Source of the DNA: Bradyrhizobium zhanjiangense
GTDB taxonomy: Bacteria; Pseudomonadota; Alphaproteobacteria; Rhizobiales; Xanthobacteraceae
DNA: 64,000 nt
Assembly: GCF_004114935.1 (NCBI RefSeq)
Contig: NZ_CP022221.1
Location: 6,655,001-6,719,000, forward strand
Direction: 5' to 3'
In this document: piece after piece, positions 34,760 to 43,507 of the stretch
How positions within the stretch are numbered: position 1 is the first letter of the stretch
How the letters are laid out: each line of letters begins with the position of its first letter
Position numbers and translations under genes: made by a program
Notes under the pieces: model-generated
The model's database searches: none
What the model saw: only the letters and a program-made list of their open reading frames with translations
Told to the model about the DNA's origin: nothing

Positions 34760-35632
34760 ATGTTCAAGGAAAATCTTCTGGCCGGACGGCGCATTCTCGT
34801 CACCGGCGGCGGCACTGGGCTGGGCAAGTCGATGGCGGCGCGGTTCCTCCAGCTCGGCGCCGAGGTGCACATCTGCGGCCGGCGCAAGATCGTGTGCGAC
34901 GAGACCGCGACCGAATTGATGGATCTCCATGGCGGCCGCGTCACCAGCCACGGCGTCGATATCCGCAACGCGCTCGCGGTCGAGGAGATGATCGAGACCA
35001 TCTTTCGCGACGGCCCCCTCACCGACCTCATCAACAATGCCGCCGGCAATTTCATCTCGCGCAGCGAGGAGCTCTCGCCGCGCGGCTTCGATGCCGTCGC
35101 CAACATCGTCATGCACGGCACGTTCTACGTCACCCACGCGGTCGGCAAGCGCTGGATCGCCTTGAAGCAGCCCGGCAACGTCGTCTCGATCACCGTGACC
35201 TGGGTGCGCAACGGCTCTCCTTACGTGGTGCCATCGGCGATGAGCAAGTCGGCAATCCACGCCATGACGATGTCGCTCGCCACCGAATGGGGCCGCTACG
35301 GCATCCGCCTCAACACCATCGCGCCGGGCGAAATCCCGACCGAAGGCATGAGCAAGCGCATCAAGCCCGGTGATGAAGCCGGCGCACGCACCAAGGCGAT
35401 GAACCCGATGGGCCGCGTCGGCACCATGGAGGAACTGCAGAACCTCGCAGTGTTCCTGATCTCCGGCGGCTGCGACTGGATCAACGGCGAGACCATCGCC
35501 ATGGATGGCGCGCAGGCGCTCGCGATGGGCGGCAATTTCTATCAGCTCCGCGACTGGAGCGACGACGACTGGAAAGCCGCGCGCGAGAGCATCATGGCGC
35601 AGAACGAGAAGGACCGGGCGAAGCGGGGGTAG
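34760..35632 (+). CDS. SDR oxidoreductase, 2,4-dienoyl-CoA reductase-like (290 aa)
   Basis: NAD(P)H-dependent reductase with TGGGTGLGK (15-23), LINNAAGNF (90-98) and ITVTWVRNG. The usual YxxxK is replaced: Lys163 is preceded by Ser159 four residues back (PSAMSK), as in the mitochondrial/peroxisomal dienoyl-CoA reductases that use a different Tyr. That, with the AAGNF loop, favours a 2,4-dienoyl-CoA reductase, which removes conjugated double bonds during beta-oxidation of unsaturated acids. SD GGGAG 6 nt before the ATG. It is divergent from the crotonase, with an AT-rich 105-nt gap, and is followed by an acid-CoA ligase after a repeat. Confidence 0.87.
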   Translation: MFKENLLAGRRILVTGGGTGLGKSMAARFLQLGAEVHICGRRKIVCDETATELMDLHGGRVTSHGVDIRNALAVEEMIETIFRDGPLTDLINNAAGNFISRSEELSPRGFDAVANIVMHGTFYVTHAVGKRWIALKQPGNVVSITVTWVRNGSPYVVPSAMSKSAIHAMTMSLATEWGRYGIRLNTIAPGEIPTEGMSKRIKPGDEAGARTKAMNPMGRVGTMEELQNLAVFLISGGCDWINGETIAMDGAQALAMGGNFYQLRDWSDDDWKAARESIMAQNEKDRAKRG

Positions 35633-35637
35633 TTATC

Positions 35638-35759
35638 GTCGTCCCGGCGAAGGCCGGGACCCATACGCACTGAATTTTGTTTGGCGAAGATTGGTCACGA
35701 CCAGTCTTCGTCAAATTGCGTTCAGTGGTTATGGGTCCCGACCGTCGCCGGGACGACGG
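35638..35759. repeat. mosaic palindromic repeat, family D copy 1
   Basis: CGTCGTCCCGGCGAAGGCCGGGACCCATACGC opens; the unit closes with TATGGGTCCCGACCGTCGCCGGGACGACGG. Each arm is a hairpin and the two arms pair. Between two genes of one strand. Confidence 0.75.
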
Positions 35760-35856
35760 CGTTGAGAGAGTTGCGCACTCTCCCTCCCCCACCTTGTCTT
35801 CACCTGCGGATGACGCCACACTTCCCCGCATAAAAACAAGACGCGACGGGAGAAAC

Positions 35857-37434
35857 ATGACCACACAGCCATTGGCCAATCTCGCCGACATGGTGCGCGA
35901 GCGCGCGACAAGCCGCGGCGACGCCATCGCCTACGAGTTCGAGGGCCGCCTCACCAGCTTTGCAGAGTTCGATATCAAGACGAACCAAGTCGCCAACGCA
36001 CTGATCGCGATGGGCGTGAAGAAGGGCGACCGCATCGCCTATCTCGGCAAGAACAGCGACTTCTATTTCGAGCTGTTGATGGGCGCGATGAAGGCCGGCG
36101 TGGTGATGGCGCCGGTGAATTGGCGGCTCGCGGGACCCGAGGTCGCATTCATCGTGGAGGACTGCAAGGCGCCGGTGCTGTTCGTCGGGCCGGAGTTCAT
36201 CACGCTCGTCCGCCAGATCAAGGACAAGCTATCGAGCGTACGGACAATCATCACCACCGAGGGCGGCGCGCCGGAATGGCCGGATTTTGCGGCCTGGCGC
36301 GATGCGCAGAGCGGTGAGGACCCGAAGGTGCCGATCGCTACCCGCGACATCGCGATCCAGCTCTACACGTCGGGCACGACGGGCAAGCCGAAGGGCGCGA
36401 TGCTGTCGCACGCAAACTTCCTTAACCTGGTGCAGTCAGGCAATGCCGAAGACAAGCCGGAGTGGAACCGGTGGTCAACCGACGATGTCTCGCTGGTGGC
36501 GATGCCGGTCTTCCACATCGGCGGTTCGGGCTGGGGCGTGATGGGGCTCTATCACGGCGCGCGCGGCGTGATCGCGCGCGAGTTCGATCCGACAAAAGTG
36601 CTGGATTTCCTCGAGCAGTCGGGGATCACAAAGCTGTTCATGGTGCCGGCGGCGATGCAGTTCGTGGTGCGGCAGCCACGCGCCAGGACAGTCGATTTCT
36701 CGCGCCTGAAATACATGCTCTATGGCGCCTCGCCGATACCAGCGGCGCTGCTGAAGGAGTGCATCGAGGTTTTCAAGTGCGGCTTCGTGCAGCTATACGG
36801 CATGACCGAGACCACGGGCACGATCGTCGCCCTGCCGCCGGAAGACCACGTCGAGGGTCTGGAGCGGATGCGTTCGGCCGGCAAGGCACTGCCGGGCGTC
36901 GAGATCGCGATCCTGGACGTGGACGGCAAGCCACTGCCGCCGCGTGAGGTCGGCGAGATCGCGACGCGCTCCGGCTCGAACATGGCCGGCTATTGGAACC
37001 TGCCCGAGGCGACCGCCGCGACGCTGCGCTCGGACGGCTGGCTGCGCACCGGCGATGCCGGCTACATGGACGAGGACGGCTATCTCTACATCCACGACCG
37101 CATCAAGGACATGATCATCTCCGGCGGCGAGAACATCTACCCCGCCGAGGTCGAGAGTGCGTTGTGCGATCATCCCGATGTCGCCGAGGCCGCCGTGATC
37201 GGCGTGCCCGACGACAAATGGGGCGAGGCGGTGAAGGCCGTCGTGGTGATGAAGCCGGGCAAGCAGGCGAGTGCCACCGACATCATCAACTTCACCCGCG
37301 AGCGCATCGCCGGCTACAAGACGCCGAAGAGCGTGGAGTTCCTGCCGGCGCTGCCGCGCAATCCATCAGGCAAGATCTTGCGGCGGCAATTGCGCGAGCC
37401 GTATTGGGCGGGGAAGGACCGAAGGGTGAATTGA
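35857..37434 (+). CDS. long-chain-type acid-CoA ligase, AMP-binding (525 aa)
   Basis: Adenylate-forming CoA ligase. Motifs: QLYTSGTTGKPKGAMLSH (A3), YGMTETTG (A5), RTGDAGYMDEDGYLYIHDR (A7-A8), ISGGENIYPAEVESAL and NPSGKILRRQLRE with the catalytic Lys. The pattern is that of fatty-acid-CoA ligases of the FadD3/caffeoyl-type group. Start chosen at the ATG at 35857 (MTTQPLANLADMV) with GGGAG 5 nt upstream; the open frame extends to 35677 through a repeat and is not coding there. It lies downstream of the dienoyl-CoA reductase-like gene and before two copies of repeat B, convergent with the acyl-CoA dehydrogenase. Confidence 0.93.
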   Translation: MTTQPLANLADMVRERATSRGDAIAYEFEGRLTSFAEFDIKTNQVANALIAMGVKKGDRIAYLGKNSDFYFELLMGAMKAGVVMAPVNWRLAGPEVAFIVEDCKAPVLFVGPEFITLVRQIKDKLSSVRTIITTEGGAPEWPDFAAWRDAQSGEDPKVPIATRDIAIQLYTSGTTGKPKGAMLSHANFLNLVQSGNAEDKPEWNRWSTDDVSLVAMPVFHIGGSGWGVMGLYHGARGVIAREFDPTKVLDFLEQSGITKLFMVPAAMQFVVRQPRARTVDFSRLKYMLYGASPIPAALLKECIEVFKCGFVQLYGMTETTGTIVALPPEDHVEGLERMRSAGKALPGVEIAILDVDGKPLPPREVGEIATRSGSNMAGYWNLPEATAATLRSDGWLRTGDAGYMDEDGYLYIHDRIKDMIISGGENIYPAEVESALCDHPDVAEAAVIGVPDDKWGEAVKAVVVMKPGKQASATDIINFTRERIAGYKTPKSVEFLPALPRNPSGKILRRQLREPYWAGKDRRVN

Positions 37435-37436
37435 TC

Positions 37437-37519
37437 GTCATTGCGAAACCGAAGCGATGAACAATCCAGCATCCCGCCACGGCGACATTCCTGGATTGCT
37501 TCGCTCCGCTCGCAATGAC
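37437..37519. repeat. GTCATTGCGAGG palindromic repeat, family B copy 2
   Basis: A short version of the unit: GTCATTGCGAAACCGAAGCGATGAACAATCCAGCA then GGATTGCTTCGCTCCGCTCGCAATGACG. It starts 2 nt after the ligase stop. Confidence 0.75.
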
Positions 37520-37551
37520 GATGTAGAAGCAGATGCACACCTCTCTCCTCC

Positions 37552-37667
37552 GTCATTGCGAGGAGCTCGCGACAAAATTGCGGAGCAATTTTGCGCTGAT
37601 GCGACGAAGCAATCCAGACTGTCTCTGCGGAAACTCTCTGGATTGCTTCGCTCCGCTCGCAATGACG
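37552..37667. repeat. GTCATTGCGAGG palindromic repeat, family B copy 3 (long form)
   Basis: Long form with the extra module CTCGCGACAAAATTGCGGAGCAATTTTGCGCTGATGCG between GTCATTGCGAGGAG and CGAAGCAATCCAGA. The module has its own AAAATTGC/GCAATTTT hairpin. The unit is 32 nt from copy 2 and 2 nt from the acyl-CoA dehydrogenase stop, in a convergent gap. Confidence 0.8.
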
Positions 37668-37668
37668 G

Positions 37669-38943
37669 CTAATGTTTCCCCGGCCCCATATAGCCGAACA
37701 AAAACCCCGCCACTTTCCGCATCTGGATCTCCTCGCTGCCCTCGGTGATCCTATAACGCCGGTGGTGGCGGTAGATGTGCTCGAACGGCTTGTGGCGTGA
37801 GTAGCCCATGCCGCCGTGGACCTGCATGGCGCGGTCGGCGGATTCGCAGCAGAGGCGGTTTGCCCAGTAGTTGCACATCGAGACGCGGTCGGAAAGCGTG
37901 CGCTCGATCTGCTCCTCGGTGAGCTGGTCCATCTCCCAGGCGGTCTTGCGGATCAGAAGACGCAGCATCTCGGCCTGCGTGGCGAGCTCGACCAGCGGGA
38001 ACTGGATCGCCTGGTTCTCGGCAAGTGCCTTCCCGAACGGCTTTCGCTCGCGCGCGTACTTCACGCTCTCGTTGATGCAGTAGACCGCAGCTCCCAGCGA
38101 GCTCGCGGCCTGCCGGATACGGTTCTGGTGCACGAAGCACTGCGCCAAGGACAGGCCGCGGCCGACCTCGCCGAATAGCGCATCCTCCGGCACGAACACG
38201 TCGGTAAAGCTGACGCGGGGATGGTCGGTCGGCATGTTGAAGGTCCACATGTATTCTTCGACCTTGACGCCGTGGCTCTTCGCCGGCACCAGGAAGCAGG
38301 TGATGCCGCGCGCATCGCCATCATTGCCGCTCGTGCGCGCAAACAGCGCGCAATGCGTGGCGACATGCATGCCGGTCGTCCACATCTTCTCGCCGTTGAT
38401 GATCCAGCCCTTGACGTTATCCCGGGTCGCCGGCACCGCACGCGTCTCCATGTGGGTCGCGTCCGAGCCGTGATGCGGCTCGGTCAAGCCAAAGGTGATG
38501 CGGTACTTGCCTTTGATCGAGCCGTCGATCATCGCCTTCTGGTCGTCGCGGCCGTAGCGGTCGAGCATGGTAACGACGGGGAAATTGCCGACGATGGAGT
38601 GCTCGTTCTGGAGGTCGTTGTGCAGGCCGAGACCCTTTGCGGCAAAATGCTCGCGGATCACGGCCATCCAGAGATTGGAGCCGTCCTTGCCGCCATATTG
38701 CTTCGGCACCGGAAAGCGCAGATGGCCGGCGGCGTCCGCAAGGTCCTTGGCCTTGCGCAGCAACACCTCCCATTCGTGGCGTGGCAGGCCGCCATTCTCG
38801 AAATCGGTGCGCGCCCATTCGCGGCGGTGATCGAAGAAGCGGATGTTGTCGTCGGCTTCTTCCAGCGGCTTGATCTCGCGTTCGATGAAGCGGTCGAGCT
38901 CTCCGAGATAGGCGACGAGATCGGCAGGCAATGAGAAATCCAA
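37669..38943 (-). CDS. acyl-CoA dehydrogenase (424 aa)
   Basis: FAD-dependent acyl-CoA dehydrogenase. Motifs: ITFGLTEPHHGSDATHMET (the substrate/FAD signature), GWIINGEKMWTTG, FTDVFVPEDALFG, the helical C-domain with AMQVHGGMGYSRHKPFEHIYRHHR, and RITEGSEEIQMRKVAG with the catalytic Glu in the usual place. About 425 residues, somewhat longer than short-chain types because of an N-terminal arm (about 1-60). LvaC-like dehydrogenases of this size act on 4-phosphoacyl-CoAs in levulinate catabolism, which the genomic neighbours allow. Single gene on its strand, convergent with the ligase and divergent from the crotonase at 39155. Confidence 0.9.
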   Translation of the reverse strand: MDFSLPADLVAYLGELDRFIEREIKPLEEADDNIRFFDHRREWARTDFENGGLPRHEWEVLLRKAKDLADAAGHLRFPVPKQYGGKDGSNLWMAVIREHFAAKGLGLHNDLQNEHSIVGNFPVVTMLDRYGRDDQKAMIDGSIKGKYRITFGLTEPHHGSDATHMETRAVPATRDNVKGWIINGEKMWTTGMHVATHCALFARTSGNDGDARGITCFLVPAKSHGVKVEEYMWTFNMPTDHPRVSFTDVFVPEDALFGEVGRGLSLAQCFVHQNRIRQAASSLGAAVYCINESVKYARERKPFGKALAENQAIQFPLVELATQAEMLRLLIRKTAWEMDQLTEEQIERTLSDRVSMCNYWANRLCCESADRAMQVHGGMGYSRHKPFEHIYRHHRRYRITEGSEEIQMRKVAGFLFGYMGPGKH

Positions 38944-39154
38944 GGGCTCTCTCCCGGAATGATTTTTCGTTTTGCGTTAAGGCGCTACGCGCATTCTTGC
39001 TTCGCATGATTAAGCGGAGAAGAGCGCATCCAAGTCAAGCAAGCCGAGACGTGTGAGGCGCGCAAGGCGCGCTTGCGCAATTCGATGGTGTTCAGACGCA
39101 CCCGCGCGCTACTATGCCGGCAATATTCCTTCACGAGAAAATGCGGGAGCGATC

Positions 39155-39934
39155 ATGGAGCTGAAATTTTCGAAGGTGGAACGCAAGGGCCCGATCACGA
39201 TCGTCACGCTGTCGCGCCCCGAGGTCTACAACGCGCTGCACACCGATGCGCATTTCGAGCTCAACAAGGTGTTCGACGACTTCTCCGCCGATCCCGAGCA
39301 ATGGATCGCGATCGTCACGGGTAGCGGCGACAAAGCGTTTTGCGCCGGCAACGATCTGAAGTGGCAGGCGGCGGGCGGCAAGCGCGGCTGGGACAAGGGC
39401 GGCTTTGCCGGCCTGACCTCGCGGTTCGACTGCGACAAGCCGATCATCGCAGCGGTGAATGGCGTCGCGATGGGCGGCGGCTTCGAGATCGCGCTGGCCT
39501 GCGACCTCATCATCGCCTCGGAGAACGCGACCTTCGCTCTGCCCGAGCCGCGCGTCGGCCTAGCCGCACTCGCCGGCGGCCTGCATCGGCTGCCACGGCA
39601 GATCGGGCTCAAGCGCGCCATGGGCATGATCCTCACCGCACGCCATGTCAGTGCCAAGGAAGGCCTCGAGCTCGGCTTCGTCAACGAGGTGGTGCCGCAG
39701 GACGAAGCACTCAACGCCGCGCTGCGCTGGGCAGAGATGATCACCAAGAATTCGCCGATGTCGATCCGAGCCTCGAAGCAGGCGATCCAGAAGGGGCTTG
39801 GCGTCTCCCTGGAGCAGGCGATCGAGGAGCAGCGCGAGTATCCGGCGGTGAAGGCGATGGCGGCGTCGCAGGATTACATCGAGGGCCCGAAGGCGTTCTC
39901 GGAGAAGCGGCCGCCGAAATGGGTGGGGAAGTGA
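39155..39934 (+). CDS. enoyl-CoA hydratase (259 aa)
   Basis: Crotonase family with GDKAFCAGNDLKW and NGVAMGGGFEIALACD as oxyanion-hole segments and the catalytic Glu pair region FALPEPRVGLAALAGGLHRLPR. Length is typical. ATG at 39155 is preceded by GGGAG (6 nt), and the earlier open frame to 39053 has no support. The C-terminal FSEKRPPKWVGK is the conserved tail of this family. It is 211 nt from the divergent acyl-CoA dehydrogenase and followed by repeats D2 and B4, so probably monocistronic. Confidence 0.9.
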   Translation: MELKFSKVERKGPITIVTLSRPEVYNALHTDAHFELNKVFDDFSADPEQWIAIVTGSGDKAFCAGNDLKWQAAGGKRGWDKGGFAGLTSRFDCDKPIIAAVNGVAMGGGFEIALACDLIIASENATFALPEPRVGLAALAGGLHRLPRQIGLKRAMGMILTARHVSAKEGLELGFVNEVVPQDEALNAALRWAEMITKNSPMSIRASKQAIQKGLGVSLEQAIEEQREYPAVKAMAASQDYIEGPKAFSEKRPPKWVGK

Positions 39935-39976
39935 CCGCGCTCGGCGCCGTCATTCCGCGCGCCCTAACATCACTGG

Positions 39977-40080
39977 TGTCATGCCCCGGCTTGACCGGGG
40001 CATCCAGTACGCCGTCGCTTCTCCGTATGTCACTGCCGTCTCTCGAATACTGGATCGCCCGCCTGCGTGGGCGATGACAG
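39977..40080. repeat. mosaic palindromic repeat, family D copy 2
   Basis: TGTCATGCCCCGGCTTGACCGGGGCATCCAGTACGC opens and TACTGGATCGCCCGCCTGCGTGGGCGATGACAG closes; CCCCGGCTTGACCGGGG is a tight hairpin. Same end sequences as the copy at 43908. Confidence 0.8.
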
Positions 40081-40112
40081 CTGAGAGCTTGGATGACGAG
40101 TACCACAAACTC

Positions 40113-40260
40113 GTCATTGCGAGCCAGCGCCGCGGGAAGCGCGGCCCGATGACAGGCTCCGCGAAGCAATCCAGAATCTTTCCGCGGAAGCAGTCTGGAT
40201 TGCTTCGTCGCATCAGCGCAAAATTGCTCCGCAATTTTGTCGCGAGCTCCTCGCAATGAC
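40113..40260. repeat. GTCATTGCGAGG palindromic repeat, family B copy 4 (long, inverted)
   Basis: GTCATTGCGAGCC ... GGCTCCGCGAAGCAATCCAGA and, in the opposite arm, GATTGCTTCGTCGCATCAGCGCAAAATTGCTCCGC ... GCTCCTCGCAATGAC. The extra module of copy 3 is present in reverse orientation. It sits in the convergent gap with the DUF6285 gene. Confidence 0.8.
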
Positions 40261-40277
40261 GGAGCAGGTGGCTACGC

Positions 40278-40655
40278 CTACCCGCCTCGCCCGAGCTCCC
40301 GCTTGTATGACGCGTAATTCGGCTGATCGACTGCGAGCTTGTCCATCGTGGTCGCCCAGAGGTGCTCGGCAAGGCCCGGCGTTGCGAGATCGACCTCGCC
40401 TTTGGCGATGCGATCGGCGAGCGCTTGATTGAGCTCGGCGACGGAGCCGTCCACGCCCAGCAGCGCGCGCAGCCGCTCCACCTCCCGTGCATCGCTCTCC
40501 TCCTCCCGTGTCAACTGCCGCGTGACGAGGTCGAGGATGTTGATGGCGACGCGCAGCTTGAAGGCCTGGTGGCCGGAGATCAGCGGCGTGATGTCGTTGC
40601 GCAAGAAATCTGCGACTGACTTGGTCAGCTCGATCGGTGTGGGTTCGTCCTGCAT
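40278..40655 (-). CDS. DUF6285 protein, LvaB-like (125 aa)
   Basis: Small acidic helical protein (ELTKSVADFLRNDITPLISGHQAFKLRVAINIL ... VARQLTREEESDAREVERLRALLG). It matches the DUF6285 family, which I associate with the small partner of APH-type acyl-CoA kinases (LvaB in Pseudomonas levulinate catabolism); the equivalence is from memory, not from a search. It starts 2 nt after the APH gene stop, so coupling is very tight. ATG at 40655 was chosen; the longer open frame to 40784 is shadow of the kinase. The likely role is to form a complex with the kinase. Confidence 0.75.
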   Translation of the reverse strand: MQDEPTPIELTKSVADFLRNDITPLISGHQAFKLRVAINILDLVTRQLTREEESDAREVERLRALLGVDGSVAELNQALADRIAKGEVDLATPGLAEHLWATTMDKLAVDQPNYASYKRELGRGG

Positions 40656-40657
40656 GG

Positions 40658-41644
40658 TCAACTCCCGCGCGGCGCCAGCAGCCGCAACAGATCGATCTCG
40701 GTCTCGGACGCGCGGCGGCCGATCATGGCGCGCTCCATGGAATGGTCGGGCCCCTCGCGGAACCGCTGCATCATGCCGCCGCACATGATGCCCCAGCGCA
40801 GCGTGCCCATCACTTCCCAGAATTTCACGCGCGCCGGATCGACCTTGCGGCCCGCGGCCTCATAGCCCGCGAACAATTCCTCGCGCGAGCCAAAGCCGCC
40901 GACCGGCTTGTCGATCTCGCCGAAGCGCCAGGAGTTGACGCAGACCCAGCCGAGATCCTCCATGGGATCGCCGAGATGGGCGAGTTCCCAATCTAGGACC
41001 GCACGGACACCGTCGGCGCCGATGATGAGATTGCCGTTGCGGAAATCGCCATGCACCAGCGTCTCCACGGCCGAGGGGCCGGGATCGTGATCGCGCAGCC
41101 AGCGCAGCGCCAGCTCGAACACGGGCTTTGGCCAGTTCAGGCTGCGATAGTCGCGCTCGAACTCGCCGATCTCCTTCGTTGCGGTCATGCGGCGCAGCTC
41201 GGGCAGCTTGTCCAGCGGCAGCCTGTGCAGGCCGGCGAGCACGCCGCCGATCTGCCGCGCGAGATGCGGCCGTGCAGCTGCGAACTCGTCATCGCGAAGG
41301 ATCTTGCGGGCGATGGTCTCGCCCTCGACCCGCTGCATGATGAAGCCGGTGCCGAGATCGTCCTCCGGCGCGAGCACATGCATCACCCGCGGCGACGGCA
41401 CGCCGGCCTCGTATGCGAGCTGCATCAGCTGCGCTTCAGCGGCAAGACCGGCCGCACGCGTTGGCGCAGCGCCATAGCCCTTCGGCGAGCGGCGCAGGAT
41501 CGCGCCGATCGGCCCATCAGGATGCACGACGTCGAAGCGCCAGGTTTCCTGGCTGGCGCCGCCCGAGAGCTTTGCCGCGCCGGTGACGCCGGTCGCACCT
41601 TCGCACCAGCGCACCACGCTGCGGGAGAGTTCCGCCTCGATCAT
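40658..41644 (-). CDS. APH-family phosphotransferase, LvaA/ACAD11-kinase-like (328 aa)
   Basis: Aminoglycoside-phosphotransferase-fold kinase. Catalytic loop HGDFRNGNLII (His and Asp) and metal site AVLDWELAHLGDPMEDL (Asp of the DFG-like triad) are intact, and LSGGASQETW at the N-terminus gives the P-loop equivalent. This form matches the kinase that ACAD10/11 carry fused at the N-terminus, which phosphorylates 4-hydroxyacyl-CoA. The start at 41644 overlaps the crotonase stop as ATGA. It is followed by DUF6285 2 nt later. Antibiotic resistance is unlikely given the context. Confidence 0.88.
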   Translation of the reverse strand: MIEAELSRSVVRWCEGATGVTGAAKLSGGASQETWRFDVVHPDGPIGAILRRSPKGYGAAPTRAAGLAAEAQLMQLAYEAGVPSPRVMHVLAPEDDLGTGFIMQRVEGETIARKILRDDEFAAARPHLARQIGGVLAGLHRLPLDKLPELRRMTATKEIGEFERDYRSLNWPKPVFELALRWLRDHDPGPSAVETLVHGDFRNGNLIIGADGVRAVLDWELAHLGDPMEDLGWVCVNSWRFGEIDKPVGGFGSREELFAGYEAAGRKVDPARVKFWEVMGTLRWGIMCGGMMQRFREGPDHSMERAMIGRRASETEIDLLRLLAPRGS

Positions 41645-42429
41645 TTGCCTTTGAACTGCGCGGGCCGCTTCTCCAGGAACGCGCCGACGCCCTCGCGAAA
41701 ATCCTGGGTGTCGCCGGCGCGGAGCTGGCACTGGAATTCAAGGTTGAGCTGATCCTCGAAGGAATTTTCCGGGCTGTCCCAATAGAGCTTGCGGATCAGC
41801 GACAGCGCGACCGTCGGGCCGCTGGCGAGCTCGCGCGCGAGCTTCATCGCTTCCTCCATCAGCACGCCGTCATCGTAGACGCGGTTGACGAGACCCCATT
41901 CCAGCGCCTTCTCGGCCGGCAGCCGCTCGCCCATCAGCGACAATTCGATCGAGCGCGCCCGGCCGATGAGGCGCGGCAGTAGCCAGGTCGAGCCGCAATC
42001 GGGCACGAGACCGATGCGGCGGAAGGCTTGCAGGAAATACGACGAGCGCGCACACAGGATCATGTCGCCGAGCAGCGCGAAGCTCATGCCGGCGCCGGCG
42101 GCCGGGCCGTTGACCGCAGTGATGATGGGGCAATGCAGGTTGCGGATGCGGCGCAGGAAGGGATGAAAGCCGGTCTCCAGCGTCAGGCCGGCCTTGGTCT
42201 TCTTCGACTGATTGTTGCGGCCCTGGAGATTCGCGCCGGTGCAGAACGCCCGCCCCGCGCCGGTCAGCACGACGCAGCGCACCTCGTCCCTCTTCTCCTC
42301 GATGGTGTCAAGCGCTTCGGCAAGACCGCCCAGCATGTCCAAGGAGACTGCGTTCATCACCTCCTGATGGTCGAGCTTGAGGATCGCGACCGCGCCATCG
42401 AAATCGAGCGTGACGTGTTTGAACTGCAT
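41641..42429 (-). CDS. enoyl-CoA hydratase/isomerase (262 aa)
   Basis: Crotonase family; GRAFCTGANLQGRNNQ and NGPAAGAGMSFALLGDMIL are the oxyanion-hole blocks, and RRIGLVPDCGSTWLLPRLIG holds the site where the second catalytic acid usually lies (Asp in VPDCG). The C-terminus FREGVGAFLEKRPAQFKGK is standard. It opens a three-gene operon with the APH kinase (4-nt overlap) and DUF6285. In the levulinate-like pathway such a protein could hydrate the enoyl-CoA produced after dephosphorylation. Divergent from the SDR at 42597. Confidence 0.9.
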   Translation of the reverse strand: MQFKHVTLDFDGAVAILKLDHQEVMNAVSLDMLGGLAEALDTIEEKRDEVRCVVLTGAGRAFCTGANLQGRNNQSKKTKAGLTLETGFHPFLRRIRNLHCPIITAVNGPAAGAGMSFALLGDMILCARSSYFLQAFRRIGLVPDCGSTWLLPRLIGRARSIELSLMGERLPAEKALEWGLVNRVYDDGVLMEEAMKLARELASGPTVALSLIRKLYWDSPENSFEDQLNLEFQCQLRAGDTQDFREGVGAFLEKRPAQFKGK

Positions 42430-42596
42430 GGTTTCCTCGTCAGTTGCGGGCCTGCGTCAGTTTCGCAGACCGGAATTTGTTTTGCCGGGGCGCATATTTG
42501 ATTTTTGGCGCGGCCTTGTCCATGGTGATCGGGACATAGCAAGCAATCTTGTGCGCAGCGGCTGACGCGCGCCATGCCAAATATGGGAAACGCGCC

Positions 42597-43376
42597 ATGA
42601 ACCTTTTCGACCTCACCGGCCGCGTCGCCGTGATCACCGGCGGCAATGGCGGCATCGGGCTCGGCATCGCGCAGGCGCTCGCCGGCCAGGGCTGCAACGT
42701 CTCGCTCTGGGGCCGCAATCCTGACAAGAACAGAAGCGCTGCCGCGAGCCTGGCCGACCTTGCCGGCAAGGTCGATACCCGCGTCTGCGACGTCACCGAT
42801 CCGGCCTCGGTCAATGCCGCGATGAAGGCGACGCTCGACACGTTCGGCCGGGTCGACGGCTGCTTTGCCAATGCAGGCATCGGCGGCGGCGGCCGGCGCT
42901 CCTTCATCGAGCGCACCGAGGAGGAATGGCGCACGATGTTTTCGACCAATCTCGACGGCGTGTTTCATGCGTTCCAGGCCGCGGCGAAGCACATGACCGA
43001 ACGCGCCAATGCCGGCGATCCCTTCGGCCGGTTGGTTGCCACCTCGAGCCTCGCCTCGATCTTCGGCACCGCGCGCAACGAGCACTATGCGGCGACCAAG
43101 GCCGCCATCAACGCGCTGGTGCGCGCGCTCGGCGTTGAGCTGGCGCGTTACGGCGTCACCGCGAACGCGATCCTGCCCGGCTGGATCAAGAGCGACATGA
43201 CCGCCGGCATCATGGCGAACGACAAATTCGTCGCCAATGTGATGCCGCGCATTCCGGTGCGCCGCTTCGGCGAAGCCTCCGATTTCGGCGGCATTGCCGT
43301 GTATCTGATGAGCAAGGCGTCGTCGTATCACACCGCCGATACGTTCGTGATCGACGGCGGCTATACGGCGTTCTGA
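42597..43376 (+). CDS. SDR family oxidoreductase (259 aa)
   Basis: Classical SDR: TGGNGGIGLG (14-23), ANAG (91-94), catalytic Ser around 150, Tyr164 and Lys168 (EHYAATKAA), and the C-terminal FVIDGGYTAF. The family resembles 3-ketoacyl reductases and hydroxyacyl dehydrogenases. ATG at 42597 was chosen over 42549 because homology begins at MNLFDLTGRVAVIT and GGGAA lies about 8 nt upstream. It could be the ketone reductase (LvaD role) in the proposed 4-hydroxyacyl-CoA route. It is followed by repeat A2. Confidence 0.88.
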   Translation: MNLFDLTGRVAVITGGNGGIGLGIAQALAGQGCNVSLWGRNPDKNRSAAASLADLAGKVDTRVCDVTDPASVNAAMKATLDTFGRVDGCFANAGIGGGGRRSFIERTEEEWRTMFSTNLDGVFHAFQAAAKHMTERANAGDPFGRLVATSSLASIFGTARNEHYAATKAAINALVRALGVELARYGVTANAILPGWIKSDMTAGIMANDKFVANVMPRIPVRRFGEASDFGGIAVYLMSKASSYHTADTFVIDGGYTAF

Positions 43377-43382
43377 TTTTTT

Positions 43383-43470
43383 GTAGGGTGGGCAAAGGCG
43401 CTCTTGCGCCGTGCCCACCATAGGCATCTTCCAATGTCGTGGTGGGCACGCTGCGCTTTGCCCACCCTAC
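43383..43470. repeat. GTGGGCA-type palindromic repeat, family A copy 2
   Basis: Perfect 15-bp arms GTAGGGTGGGCAAAG (43383-43397) and CTTTGCCCACCCTAC (43455-43469), with inner GGCGCTCTTGCGCC hairpin and TGCCCACCAT/GTGGGCACG arms. It lies 7 nt after the SDR stop and 38 nt before the VOC gene. Confidence 0.9.
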
Positions 43471-43507
43471 GGCTTCTCGTTTTGTCAGCGCAGAAGGGAA
43501 TGGGCAA

